A stretch of DNA of 64,000 bases. It comes from CAVQND01 sp049518415. GTDB lineage: Bacteria; Verrucomicrobiota; Verrucomicrobiia; Limisphaerales; UBA8199. A model generated the notes under the pieces. It was not told the DNA's origin. It was given only the letters and a program-made list of their open reading frames with translations, and did no database searches. Within the stretch, counting starts at the first letter, position 1. Each line of letters starts with the position of its first letter. This document shows, piece after piece, positions 1 to 8,700 of the stretch. Position numbers and translations under genes: made by a program. Location: assembly GCA_049518415.1 (NCBI GenBank), contig JBEKRX010000006.1, forward strand, positions 1-64,000, given 5' to 3'.

Positions 1-1338
1 GCCGGCGGCCTGAGCGCGACCAATTACAGCCTTAGCTACTCGAACGGGACGTTAACGGTGACGGCGTATGCGCTGAGTGTGAAGGCCGACGACCAGTCGC
101 GCAGCTACGGGTCGGCCAATCCATTGCTGACGGGCAGCCTGGTGGGGGTGCAGGACGGGGACAACATCAGTGCTAGTTTCAGCACGGCGGCCACGGCCGG
201 CAGTCCGGTGGGCACTTACCGCATCGCGCCGATGCTCAGCGTCCCGGCCGGCAAGCTGAGCAACTACACTGTGCACCTCATGAGCGGCACGTTGACGGTG
301 ACTCCGGCGCCGCTCGCGGTTAGCGCAGATGCCCAGAGCAAGGTGTACGGGACGGGCGACCCGCCGCTGACCTGTCACCTCACCAGCGGGGCACTAATGG
401 ACGGGGACAAGTTGAGCGGTTCTTTGAGCCGCATGCGTGGGGAACATGCCGGCAGTTACGCGATCCAGCAGGGAACACTGACGGCAGGCAGCAACTACAC
501 GCTTACGTATGTCGGAGCCGACCTGACGATCACACGAGCCAACTCCTCTGGCGTCGTGACCTCGTCGGCCAACCCGTCCTTGCCGGGGTCCGACGTTACT
601 TTCACGGTCGTCATCAGTGCTGTTTCGCCCGGCAGCGGCACGCCGACGGGAAGCGTTCGATTCAGGCTCGACGGTTCAGCCTTGGGCGCGGCGGCTGTCT
701 CGAGCGGGGGCATGGCGAGCGTCACCTGGGTCGGACCTTCACCCGGGTCGCATATCGTCCGCGCCGAATATGCTGGGGACGGCGATTTCGTCGGCACGAC
801 CAACAGCTTGACGCCGAATCAGGTAGTGGATTCAGCGCCGGTAGGCGGTACGCACGCCCTAACTGCCTTCGAGAACACGCCCGCGGGTCTCTCCGTGGCC
901 GTCCTGGCGGGCGGCGGCACTAACGAGGACCTTAAGCCTTTGACCATCAAGTCGGTCAGTGCCAGGAGCACAAGTGGTGGAACAGTCGCTTTCAGCGGTT
1001 CAATGATTATCTATGTGCCGCCGGCAAATTACATCGGCAGCGATAGTTTCACCTACACCGTCAGCGACTCCTTGGGCGCCACCGCCACTGGCACGGTGGT
1101 GGTGACGGTCAAGCCAGCCAACGTGATCCTGAGCGGATGTGAACCGCAACCGGATGGAAACTTCAAGCTGACCGGTCGGACTACCCCCAACCGGATCTAC
1201 CTGATGGAGGCCTCCACCGATCTGGCGCACTGGACGGCCCTGAGTACGAATGTGGCCGACCCCAATGGATGGATCCAATTCGTGGATCTGAATGCAACAA
1301 ACCACCCGTTCCGTTTCTATCGAACTGCGACCCCGTAA
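1..1338 (+). CDS. Secreted multidomain protein with MBG and Ig-like domains (5' end missing)
   Basis: The reading frame is open from base 1, so the N-terminus lies outside the window; 445 codons remain. In order it has a partial and then two full MBG-type repeats (recurring '..Y(G)..(D)P.L..' starts and 'GTLTVT' ends), a Big_3-type Ig-like domain near residues 200-285 ('PTGSV.F'), a cadherin-like / Big_9-type domain near 285-375 ('SDSFTYTVSD'), and a C-terminal module with 'ASTDLAHWTALS' and 'FRFYRTA' that is frequent at the end of verrucomicrobial secreted proteins. It is probably exported and adhesive or structural. There are no catalytic motifs and no VPDGG tail. It is the only credible plus-strand gene and converges with the RCC1 gene. 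Domain names are family-level recognition by eye. Confidence 0.85.
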   Translation, partial: AGGLSATNYSLSYSNGTLTVTAYALSVKADDQSRSYGSANPLLTGSLVGVQDGDNISASFSTAATAGSPVGTYRIAPMLSVPAGKLSNYTVHLMSGTLTVTPAPLAVSADAQSKVYGTGDPPLTCHLTSGALMDGDKLSGSLSRMRGEHAGSYAIQQGTLTAGSNYTLTYVGADLTITRANSSGVVTSSANPSLPGSDVTFTVVISAVSPGSGTPTGSVRFRLDGSALGAAAVSSGGMASVTWVGPSPGSHIVRAEYAGDGDFVGTTNSLTPNQVVDSAPVGGTHALTAFENTPAGLSVAVLAGGGTNEDLKPLTIKSVSARSTSGGTVAFSGSMIIYVPPANYIGSDSFTYTVSDSLGATATGTVVVTVKPANVILSGCEPQPDGNFKLTGRTTPNRIYLMEASTDLAHWTALSTNVADPNGWIQFVDLNATNHPFRFYRTATP

Positions 1339-1448
1339 CACTGGGGATTCAGGTCGTTGAGGCGCCGAAAGCGGGCTTCGGGTGAGCGCCGCTGGCCGAA
1401 AGAGTCAGCCAACCGGGTGGCCCAGGGGGCACATTCCGAGCGGACAGC

Positions 1449-2444
1449 CTACAGAGAGAGGTTCCTGGCCGGGGCGATTGGAGCAGGGGCCCATTTGGTT
1501 GGCGCAGGCCGATCGTTTATCAGAACCATGCTGTGACTTCCCCGTGCAGCAATGGCCACCACGTTCCTGAGCCCAGGCGGAACGTCGCACTGGCCGGCTG
1601 TGTCCAAGCCCCAGGCGAACACCGTGCCGTCACTCCTCAGCGCCAGGCTATGGTAGTCGCCGGTGGCAATCGCGACCACGTTCGCGAGCCCCGCGGGCGC
1701 GCTGCCGTGGATGAGTCCGCAGCCGCCCCAGAAGACCACCGTTCCATCCTCCTTTAAGGCGAGGCTATGGTATCCTCCCGCCGCAATGGCGACGACATGG
1801 CTCAATCCCTCTGGCACATCAGTCTGGCCCATGCGGTTGTTGCCCCAAGCGACAACGGTGCCGTCATTCAGGAGGGCCAGGCTGTGATACATGCCTCCGG
1901 CAACGGTGACCACGTGGTTCAGTTCCGGCGGGACATCGCATTGGCCAAACCCGTCGGCGCCCCAGGCGACGACTGTGCCGTCACGCCTGAGTGCCAGGCT
2001 GTGAACGGCGCCCGCAGCAACGGCCGCCACACCCTTTAGCCACGCCGGAACGGCGCACTGACCGTAGTCTCCCAATTGCCCGCCAGCGGGCCCCCAAGCG
2101 ACTACCGTTCCATTCCACAGCAGCGCCAGATTGTGAACGTTGCCCGCCGCAACTTCCACCGCCAGGCTCCGCTTCAGTTGCTCAGGAACAGAGGTCTGAC
2201 CGAAACGGTTGTCGCCCCAGACGCTTACGGTTCCATCGTCCCGCAGCACAAGGCTGTGAAAGGCCCCGGCGGCAATCTCCGCCACCCCTCCCCCTCTCAG
2301 GCTCGAAGGAGCTACGATAAGGTCAAATTTAAGGTCGCCCCAAGCGACCACCCTGCTGGCCCCCGGCGCGGCGGGAGCGGCGCAAAGCAAGCTCTGGGCG
2401 ATGATGGCCAAAAACCCAAGTGGCCGGCGGAAGTGCGTTTTCAT
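1449..2444 (-). CDS. Secreted RCC1-repeat (beta-propeller) protein
   Basis: 331 residues with an N-terminal signal peptide (basic start, hydrophobic run to about residue 28). The rest is about six to seven repeats of roughly 50 residues with the RCC1 signature 'VVAIAAG..HSLAL..DGTVVAWG....GQ..VP'. These repeats normally build a seven-bladed propeller used for protein contact. The protein ends soon after the last repeat and has no sorting signal or anchor, so it may be periplasmic or released. The start is the ATG in front of the signal peptide. It stands alone: the receiver gene upstream is 269 bp away. Function is unknown; RCC1-like proteins of this kind are abundant in Verrucomicrobiota and Planctomycetota. 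Confidence 0.85.
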   Translation of the reverse strand: MKTHFRRPLGFLAIIAQSLLCAAPAAPGASRVVAWGDLKFDLIVAPSSLRGGGVAEIAAGAFHSLVLRDDGTVSVWGDNRFGQTSVPEQLKRSLAVEVAAGNVHNLALLWNGTVVAWGPAGGQLGDYGQCAVPAWLKGVAAVAAGAVHSLALRRDGTVVAWGADGFGQCDVPPELNHVVTVAGGMYHSLALLNDGTVVAWGNNRMGQTDVPEGLSHVVAIAAGGYHSLALKEDGTVVFWGGCGLIHGSAPAGLANVVAIATGDYHSLALRSDGTVFAWGLDTAGQCDVPPGLRNVVAIAARGSHSMVLINDRPAPTKWAPAPIAPARNLSL

Positions 2445-2713
2445 ATAATATGCGGGCTAACCACAGGGGCATTATTACCGAAACGGGCAAGGAATACTAT
2501 TGGGGGCCGCCCTGAAAATCATCCAGTGGAAATCCCGGGATTGAGTCCCTTGCCCCTCCCGCCGCCGCCCGCCGCCTGGCCCAGGATCGGAACCCTGAAC
2601 ATGGCCGGAGCCAAGGCCAATCCGGCGGCGCCCGGCCTCTGGCAAAGCTGGGTATCGGCCGGGTCCGAAGCTACGCGAACGAGTAGAATGGTTTTTTGGC
2701 TGCATCGTGGAAA

Positions 2714-3172
2714 TCACGCGCGAGTCATCCCCCAACGTTCATCTGTGCGAGGCGGCCCATCGGCCTGCTCTACTGGCAAAGTGGGAGGTTCCGGTTGGGC
2801 CAGGAGAGCAGCAATGGCTTGGCGGAGTTCCGCAATTCCGAATGGCTTGCCTAGCAGGAGATCCACATTGCCGGACAGGCATTCGGCGGAACAGAGGTCG
2901 GCGGCATAGGCCGTGAGCATGACGACGGGCTGTGTGGGGGCCATGTTTTTGATCGCGGCGGCCAGCGCGTCACCATTCATTCCTGGCATGCAGAAATCGG
3001 TAAGGACGAGGCCGAACTTCCCTGGCTCGAACACGGCCAGCGCCTCTTCGCCGCTGCTTGCGGTCGTGACGGCATAACCGTCATTTTGAAGCATCCTTCT
3101 TAGCACCTCGCGGACGATCTGTTCATCATCTATGACCAGAATATGTCGTCGCGGAAAGTCATGTACACCCAT
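2714..3172 (-). CDS. Stand-alone response-regulator receiver protein
   Basis: 152 residues, a single CheY-like receiver with no output domain. The acidic pair is D15/D16, the phospho-acceptor is D59 in 'LTDFCMPGMNG', the switch Thr is T87 and the conserved Lys is K109 in 'LGKPF'. A Pro-rich tail of about 25 residues follows. No kinase gene is adjacent; the nearest histidine kinase in the window is PrsK at 15.6 kb, which already has its own regulator. It could act as a phosphate relay or bind a partner protein. The phosphorylation residues are intact, so I expect it to be functional. Partner and output cannot be read from the sequence. Confidence 0.88.
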   Translation of the reverse strand: MGVHDFPRRHILVIDDEQIVREVLRRMLQNDGYAVTTASSGEEALAVFEPGKFGLVLTDFCMPGMNGDALAAAIKNMAPTQPVVMLTAYAADLCSAECLSGNVDLLLGKPFGIAELRQAIAALLAQPEPPTLPVEQADGPPRTDERWGMTRA

Positions 3173-3480
3173 ACTTCACCTTCAGCCGCCGGATTTCGCA
3201 ATCTCCGATTTTTGGACGGAAACAGGAGCAGGCTGGCTCGCCTGCTCCTTTCCAGTGAGGAACCCTATGAAACGAGAAGTTCAGTCTTGCTGGCGCGCGC
3301 CGGTCATAAACCGGGCGGCAGGCGTCCGCCCCTGTGAGTTCACCGGGCGCCTGGACGGGTATTGGCGCTGGCAGCGAGACACAGCCCGGGCCCGCAGCCG
3401 GGACTGCTGGGCTGCGCGGCTCACCAACAGGCAATGAATCGCACGGTTTCATGGAGGCCGCCGACCCGGTTCTCGCGCCA
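3173..3480. other. Intergenic region with a terminator-like hairpin
   Basis: About 300 bp between the receiver gene and the VPDGG-protein gene. I see no convincing coding sequence. It contains the hairpin listed separately at 3216-3248. Confidence 0.5.
3216..3248 (-). terminator. Terminator-like hairpin
   Basis: A perfect 9-bp stem (arms 3225-3233 and 3240-3248, arm GGAGCAGGC) with a 6-base loop. On the minus strand it is followed by a short T-rich stretch (TGTTTCC). It lies between the VPDGG-protein gene and the receiver gene, so it could end transcription of the former. The T-run is weak and the stop codon is more than 200 bp upstream. Confidence 0.4.
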
Positions 3481-4251
3481 CTATGTAGCGCCACGCTGCA
3501 TCACCATTCTCCGGACCCAGCAAACCGCCAGAAAGCCCATGCCGAGCAGCATAGCCGTGACGCCCCCATCCGGCACGAGGACCAATTGGTCCTGACGCGC
3601 ACCGGCCACTGTGCCTACTGCGCCGGCAGGAACATACCACAAGTTCAAGACGTCCACTGGGTACTGCCCACTGTTTGGATCAAACGCACCACTAGCGCCG
3701 AACTTGTTGTTTGCCAAATACATGAAGTGGTTGTTCGCGTCATAAGGCCCCCCCACCGGCTGTCCCATGTAGTACCAGATCGCATTTTGCAGGGCGCCGG
3801 CGGATGCATGGCGACCACTGGTGTCGGTGTAATTGTAACCGTCCAACTGGCCGGTCGCGAACTCGTAATACAGCCACGCTGCACCCAGAGTTAATGTGAC
3901 GCCGCCGCCGGTACTTCCAGTCCCGTTGTACATACTCTGTTGACTAAAGGTTACCGCATCGTGCTGACCTGCGTAAAGATCCTCAGTCCCTTCAACACAG
4001 AATGTCTGGAAGCTGCCGGCGCCACTGTGGTCATCCGCGATACCCGTGGTGTAGGCACTGTAGTGATTGAGAATCCACCCCGTATCGGTTTCGAATGTGA
4101 ACTCACCAGCCTGTCCGGTTTGATATGGTCCAAATCCGGCGTGGTCTCCCCCAGTACCGACGGTCCACACCTGCGGGTAAGTGGCTGCCGGGAGTGGTGG
4201 CGGCATTGCCAGGCCTGCGAGTAAACACGCTAAGATATACCTCTTTCTCAT
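3481..4251 (-). CDS. VPDGG-CTERM (exosortase-sorted) secreted protein
   Basis: 256 residues from the ATG at 4251: Sec signal peptide (MRKRY, hydrophobic core, 'LPAAT' end), a globular middle rich in Gly, Tyr, Thr and Asn, and a tripartite C-terminal sorting tail of VPDGG, a hydrophobic helix and a basic end (WVRR..). This is the architecture of PEP-CTERM/VPDSG-CTERM proteins, which an exosortase cuts and transfers to the cell surface. The matching exosortase is in this window at 21.4-22.3 kb. I chose the ATG at 4251 because AAGGAA lies a suitable distance upstream. An in-frame ATG 63 bp further up (4314) belongs to a duplicated copy of the start region, where the Shine-Dalgarno sequence is degraded. 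The middle domain contains a glycine/tyrosine-rich 'QTFCVE' segment, but I cannot name its family. Confidence 0.85.
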   Translation of the reverse strand: MRKRYILACLLAGLAMPPPLPAATYPQVWTVGTGGDHAGFGPYQTGQAGEFTFETDTGWILNHYSAYTTGIADDHSGAGSFQTFCVEGTEDLYAGQHDAVTFSQQSMYNGTGSTGGGVTLTLGAAWLYYEFATGQLDGYNYTDTSGRHASAGALQNAIWYYMGQPVGGPYDANNHFMYLANNKFGASGAFDPNSGQYPVDVLNLWYVPAGAVGTVAGARQDQLVLVPDGGVTAMLLGMGFLAVCWVRRMVMQRGAT

Positions 4252-4363
4252 TCTCAATGTTCCTTTCTTCAATTGCTTTTGCCTGTTACGGTAGGCGTTA
4301 CTAGTATTTCTCATTCTCAATGTGTGTTTCTTTGATTGTTTTGGCTGTTAGGGCAGGCGCTAC
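4244..4363 (-). repeat. Imperfect tandem duplication of a translation-start region
   Basis: Copies at 4244-4301 and 4307-4363 (offset 63 bp, roughly 80 percent identical with one indel). Each contains an ATG in a TGAGAATGAGAAA context. The gene-proximal copy keeps an AAGGAA ribosome-binding site; in the distal copy it is altered. The offset is 21 codons, so both ATGs are in one frame. Confidence 0.75.
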
Positions 4364-4382
4364 AAATGTTTTTGTCCGGTTG

Positions 4383-5711
4383 TCACGGTGTTTGAGGCGG
4401 GGCGTGAGCCAACAATCGCGCCTTGGCAGGGTCAGGCAAAGAGGCCTTGGTAATCCAAGCTCGGGCGGCTTGGGCATCGTTGGCCAGCCACCCCTCTCCC
4501 ACCGCCTCCATGGCCCGAAGACGGAGGGGTGTGTCGCCGATGTCCTCCGCCCAATGTGCCGCGGACGCAGGGGACAAAGGCGCCAGCTTGGTCACATAAA
4601 CCTCGACTGCAAGGTCGCGGCTTGCTCCCGGGCTCAGGCGGTTCAACCAGCCTGCAACTTGCGCCGAGTCCTGGTCGGCCCACAGTCTCACCAATTCCTC
4701 CAAAGCCGCAGCCCGCAACGCACCGTCGGGAAACAGGACTACCCAAGCGGCTGCCTTTTCCGGTTCCTTCTGTACCCAGCGCTGCACAATGCCGACGACC
4801 GCGTCGTCCTGCTCCCGGCCAGGCGGGAGGGAATTGACTGCCAAGCTGGCCGCCGCGGCCGGGTCACGTGCTCCCCAGGCGGTGGCAATTTCCGCCAGGA
4901 CAAGCTCACGCAACGTGGCGTCAGTAATTTGCTTCGCCCACTCGGCGGCTGCCTCGGGCGCTCTTGAGGCCCACTGGCTGGCCGAATGGATGAGCAGGTC
5001 GTCCCGAGCTGGGCCTGGAGGCAGGGCCACCCCCAAGGTGAGCGCTTCCAGCGGGTCGGTGCGTGCCGCTTCATAGGCGACGCTGATTAGCCCCCTGTTC
5101 CGTTCCGGGCCTTGGGGCAACTGTTGGACCCACCGGGTCGCCTCCGTAAGGCTTTGGCCGGCCCATACGATGGCGACATCGTCAATGGCCTCCTGGCGCT
5201 GGGTTCCGGGCGGCAGGCGGCTGACCCAGTCAGCGGCCGCGCGCGGGTCGTTGGCGGCCCATCGCCGGAGCAAGCGCAGCTCGAGGTCCCGGTTTGGGGC
5301 CGGGGAATTGGGCCGGTTGAGGAACTCAACAGCCGCAGGAAGGTCCGCGACCGCGATTCCCTGGGCCAGACTCTCCAAGCTTTCGTCCTGGCCTCGATTG
5401 CCAGGGTCATGGCGGAGAGCTTCCAGCTCTGCCGCCAGCCTGCGAAGAAACGCAGTGGCCGGGGGTTCCCGCTCAGCGCCCGGCGCTGGCGAAACCAGCG
5501 GCGGCGTCACGTTCTGCCGGGCGGGCGTGTCCGCGGTCAAGCGCGCCGCCCCAGCGGAGGGCATCGGCGACTCTCTGGGCGAGACAGCCACCCCTTTAGG
5601 CCACCACCAGGCCATGCATAGCATCAAGCCCAAGGCCAGCAACAGGCCCCAAGGAATTGTCCGCGGCGATTTCACTTGGACAAAGTGGCCCCCGCTGAAA
5701 ACGGGGGCCAC
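4383..5711 (-). CDS. Membrane-anchored alpha-solenoid repeat protein
   Basis: Up to 442 residues. The frame opens at a GTG (5711), and another GTG at 5675 would start just before the only transmembrane helix (about residues 17-36 in the longer version). After a Pro/Ala-rich linker, the rest consists of about eight degenerate repeats of about 35 residues with the pattern 'R..A...V...W...DP.AAA.W...LP.G..R', predicted to be paired helices like TPR, HEAT or SEL1 arrays. The protein is probably anchored in the inner membrane with the solenoid in the periplasm, as a scaffold or binding surface. The stop of the upstream 1277-residue gene is only 15 bp away, so the two are likely co-transcribed. I do not recognise a named family. 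Confidence 0.72.
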   Translation of the reverse strand: MAPVFSGGHFVQVKSPRTIPWGLLLALGLMLCMAWWWPKGVAVSPRESPMPSAGAARLTADTPARQNVTPPLVSPAPGAEREPPATAFLRRLAAELEALRHDPGNRGQDESLESLAQGIAVADLPAAVEFLNRPNSPAPNRDLELRLLRRWAANDPRAAADWVSRLPPGTQRQEAIDDVAIVWAGQSLTEATRWVQQLPQGPERNRGLISVAYEAARTDPLEALTLGVALPPGPARDDLLIHSASQWASRAPEAAAEWAKQITDATLRELVLAEIATAWGARDPAAAASLAVNSLPPGREQDDAVVGIVQRWVQKEPEKAAAWVVLFPDGALRAAALEELVRLWADQDSAQVAGWLNRLSPGASRDLAVEVYVTKLAPLSPASAAHWAEDIGDTPLRLRAMEAVGEGWLANDAQAARAWITKASLPDPAKARLLAHAPPQTP

Positions 5712-5726
5712 GGTTTCGTCTTGGGT

Positions 5727-8700
5727 TTAATGGTCTGTTCCTGACGGCGTTACGGTGACGTTGTCGAACGTGGCCGTGCACAGCCTGCCGTCCTGGTGGC
5801 CGGTCACGCTCAAGCCGATATAGACATTGGCGCCCATCGGAATGGTCTGCGAGCCGCACTGCGTCCAGGTGGCTCCGTTGGGCGAGCAGTAGCTGGTGAA
5901 GGTGTTGCCCCGGCGCACTACCTTGACCCAGTAAGGCGCGGCCAAGGCGGGGTTGTTGACATTCAGGCCGTTTTGGCCCGAGCTGGTCCGGCACTGGAAG
6001 GCCACTCCCTTGCCGGGCGTCACAAACAGAGAGGCGTGGCAGGCATTGGCATTCAGTGTCTCGCGAATCATCACGCCGGCCTCCGCCCAGGGATCGGTGG
6101 CCTCTACGCCGGCCACTCGGGCCACGATACTGCAATCTCCGCTGGCGGACTGATACACGTAGTCGAACCCATCTGCCGTGCCACTGGTGCCAGCCCCCGA
6201 CCCACAGACCGTGTAAGAGCCGCCGGCACAGCCGCCGCTGCCGGGAGCGCCTACGCAACCCACGTCACACCGCCGCCACGGACTCCGCAGCGAGGAGATG
6301 CTGATGCTGCAACCGACCGTGTCGGCGTTGATCGAGTCGTTTACCTGGGCCGTGAAGCTGAACACTCCCGGGCTGGTGGGCGTTCCCGTGATCGCCCCAG
6401 TGTTCGCATTGAGCTTCAGCCCCGGAGGCAGCGATCCACTCCTAATTGAATAACTGTAAGGGGGTGTCCCGCCACTGGCGACTAGGGCTGAAGCGTAAGG
6501 CACGCCCACCTGACCGCAGCTCGCCGGACAGGCCAGGGTCAGCGGCCGCGCGCAAGGCGCGACTTGGACGGTCCAAGTAGCGGAGCTGGTGACCGGGTTG
6601 CCCGTGGGCGGATGGCCGACGGCCAAGGCGGTGTTGACCAGGCTGGGCGGGTCCGTCGCTTTGACGACGTACCTGGCGGTGAAAACAAAGCCTTGGCCTG
6701 GCAACACCGGCGTCTGGTGGAAAATCTCGCCGCCAAACATTGGGTCAAGCACCTGCAAACCCCCGTAGAGGCAGGTGTTGCCGGTGTTCGTTACCGCGAA
6801 GGTGTAGGTGATCGTCTGCCCGCAGTTGGCCGTGGCCGGCCCGGTCTTGACCAGCCAGACCGCCGGCGCCGCGCCCGTGTAGCCGAAGTTCACGCCGTTG
6901 GTGCTCTGGCAGGCGGCCAGGCATACCGTTATCTGGTTGTTGTTCAGGCAACGGGCGGGGACAGTTTGCCTGTAGTTGGCCGGCGGCGTCACGACCACGG
7001 TGTAAGTCCCGGCCGGCAGATTGTTGAAACAGTAATTGCCGTTGGTATCGGTCTGGGTGGTGGCCACCACGCTGCCGCCGTTCTTGAGCGTCACCGTCAC
7101 CCCCGGCAGGCCCGTGTCACCCGACAAATTCCCGTCCGCCGCACAGTCGCGCGCCACCGTGCCGCACACGCCGGCGGCGCTCGCCCCGAGTGAGATGATC
7201 TGAGTACAGGTGGAACGGTTGCCGCAAGCGTCCACCGCCTGCCACGTCCTCGTAATAACAGTGCTGCCGGCACAGCCTCCTGGCGTGACGACATCACTGT
7301 AAGTGACAACCGGGTGAGCATCGCAATTGTCCGTAGCCGTCGCGGTGCCGGTCTGCGCTAAGGTTGGCGCACCGCTCGTGGGCAGGAGGTGGGTTGCCGC
7401 CCAACCGCTGGCCTGGCAGTTATCGAACGCCCCATTCAGGTTATCTATCAAGGTGTTCAAGGTGTTAATGGTAACGCCTTGAGCTGAGACATTACCGCCG
7501 CCCAGCGCCCTGTTCGCCAGGGCCAGGATCTGGCGCACCGTCTGGCCATTGAGCGGCGAAGTGGCATCGTTCAGCATCATGTCGCCCAGCGGGCTGCCCG
7601 GACTCCCCGTGAGCCCTGCATCGCAAAAGTCGACGTTCAATTGCAAAGCGAGCACCTGGCCTCCGAATACACCGGCACTGCTGCTCGTGGGATTCAGGGC
7701 ATCCGACGTCAGGGCTCCCGGAGTGCTTCCGGCCGGCAAATAGGCCGCAATCGCTGCCGCCGAAGTGAACTTCATGGAGTGGCCGCCAAAGCCCGGCATA
7801 CCGACTTCGACGCAGCCCCTCGGATAGACAGTCGAACAGTAATTGGCCAGCAAGACCCCCATATTATTCCCGTGCGGTGGCGCCCCCCAACCGCCCTGGG
7901 TGCACCCGCAAATCGCGTGCGCCGACGAGTTGGTGTAATTCGGCGGGCAAGTGATTACAGGCGGCGTTGTATCGGCCGTCCAGGCATAGACGACCGTGTT
8001 GGTGGCCGAGTTGCCGCAGGCATCAGTCGCCACGACGGTAAAGGTGCGCGTCGTGCCGCAACCGCTGGTCGCGTCCTGGTAGGTGATGTTGGTCGTCAGC
8101 GCGCCGCAAGTGTCAGTCGCGCGTACCTGGGCGGCCACGCTCGCCACTGTCGGCACCGTCGGATTGCACCCCAGGTTGCCGCCCGCCGGCACCGTCACCA
8201 CCGGCGGGGCCGTGTCGGCCGTCCAGTTGTACACCACCGTGTTGGTGGCCGAGTTGCCGCAGGCATCAGTCGCCACGACGGTAAAGGTGCGCGTCGTGCC
8301 GCAACCGCTGGTCGCGTCCTGGCAGGTGATGTTGGTCGTCAGCGCACCGCAAGTGTCAGTCGCGCGCACCTGGGCGGCCACGCTCGCCACCGTCGGCAGG
8401 GTCGGATTGCAGCCCAGGTTGCCGCCTGCCGGCACCGTCACCACCGGCGGGGTCGTGTCCACGGTCCAGGTATAGACCACGTTGCTGGCTGCCGACGCGT
8501 TATTGCAGGCGTCCACGGCGGTAACGGTGAACGTCCGGGTCACCCCGCAACCAGTGGTCACATCGACGTGGGAAACATTGGTTGCCGCCACACTGCAATT
8601 GTCAATCGCTATTACCTGCGCCTGCACGGTGGCATCATCGGGCGGGGTCGGCGGATTGCAGCCCAGCGGGCCGCCCGGAGGCACATACGTAATGATCGGA

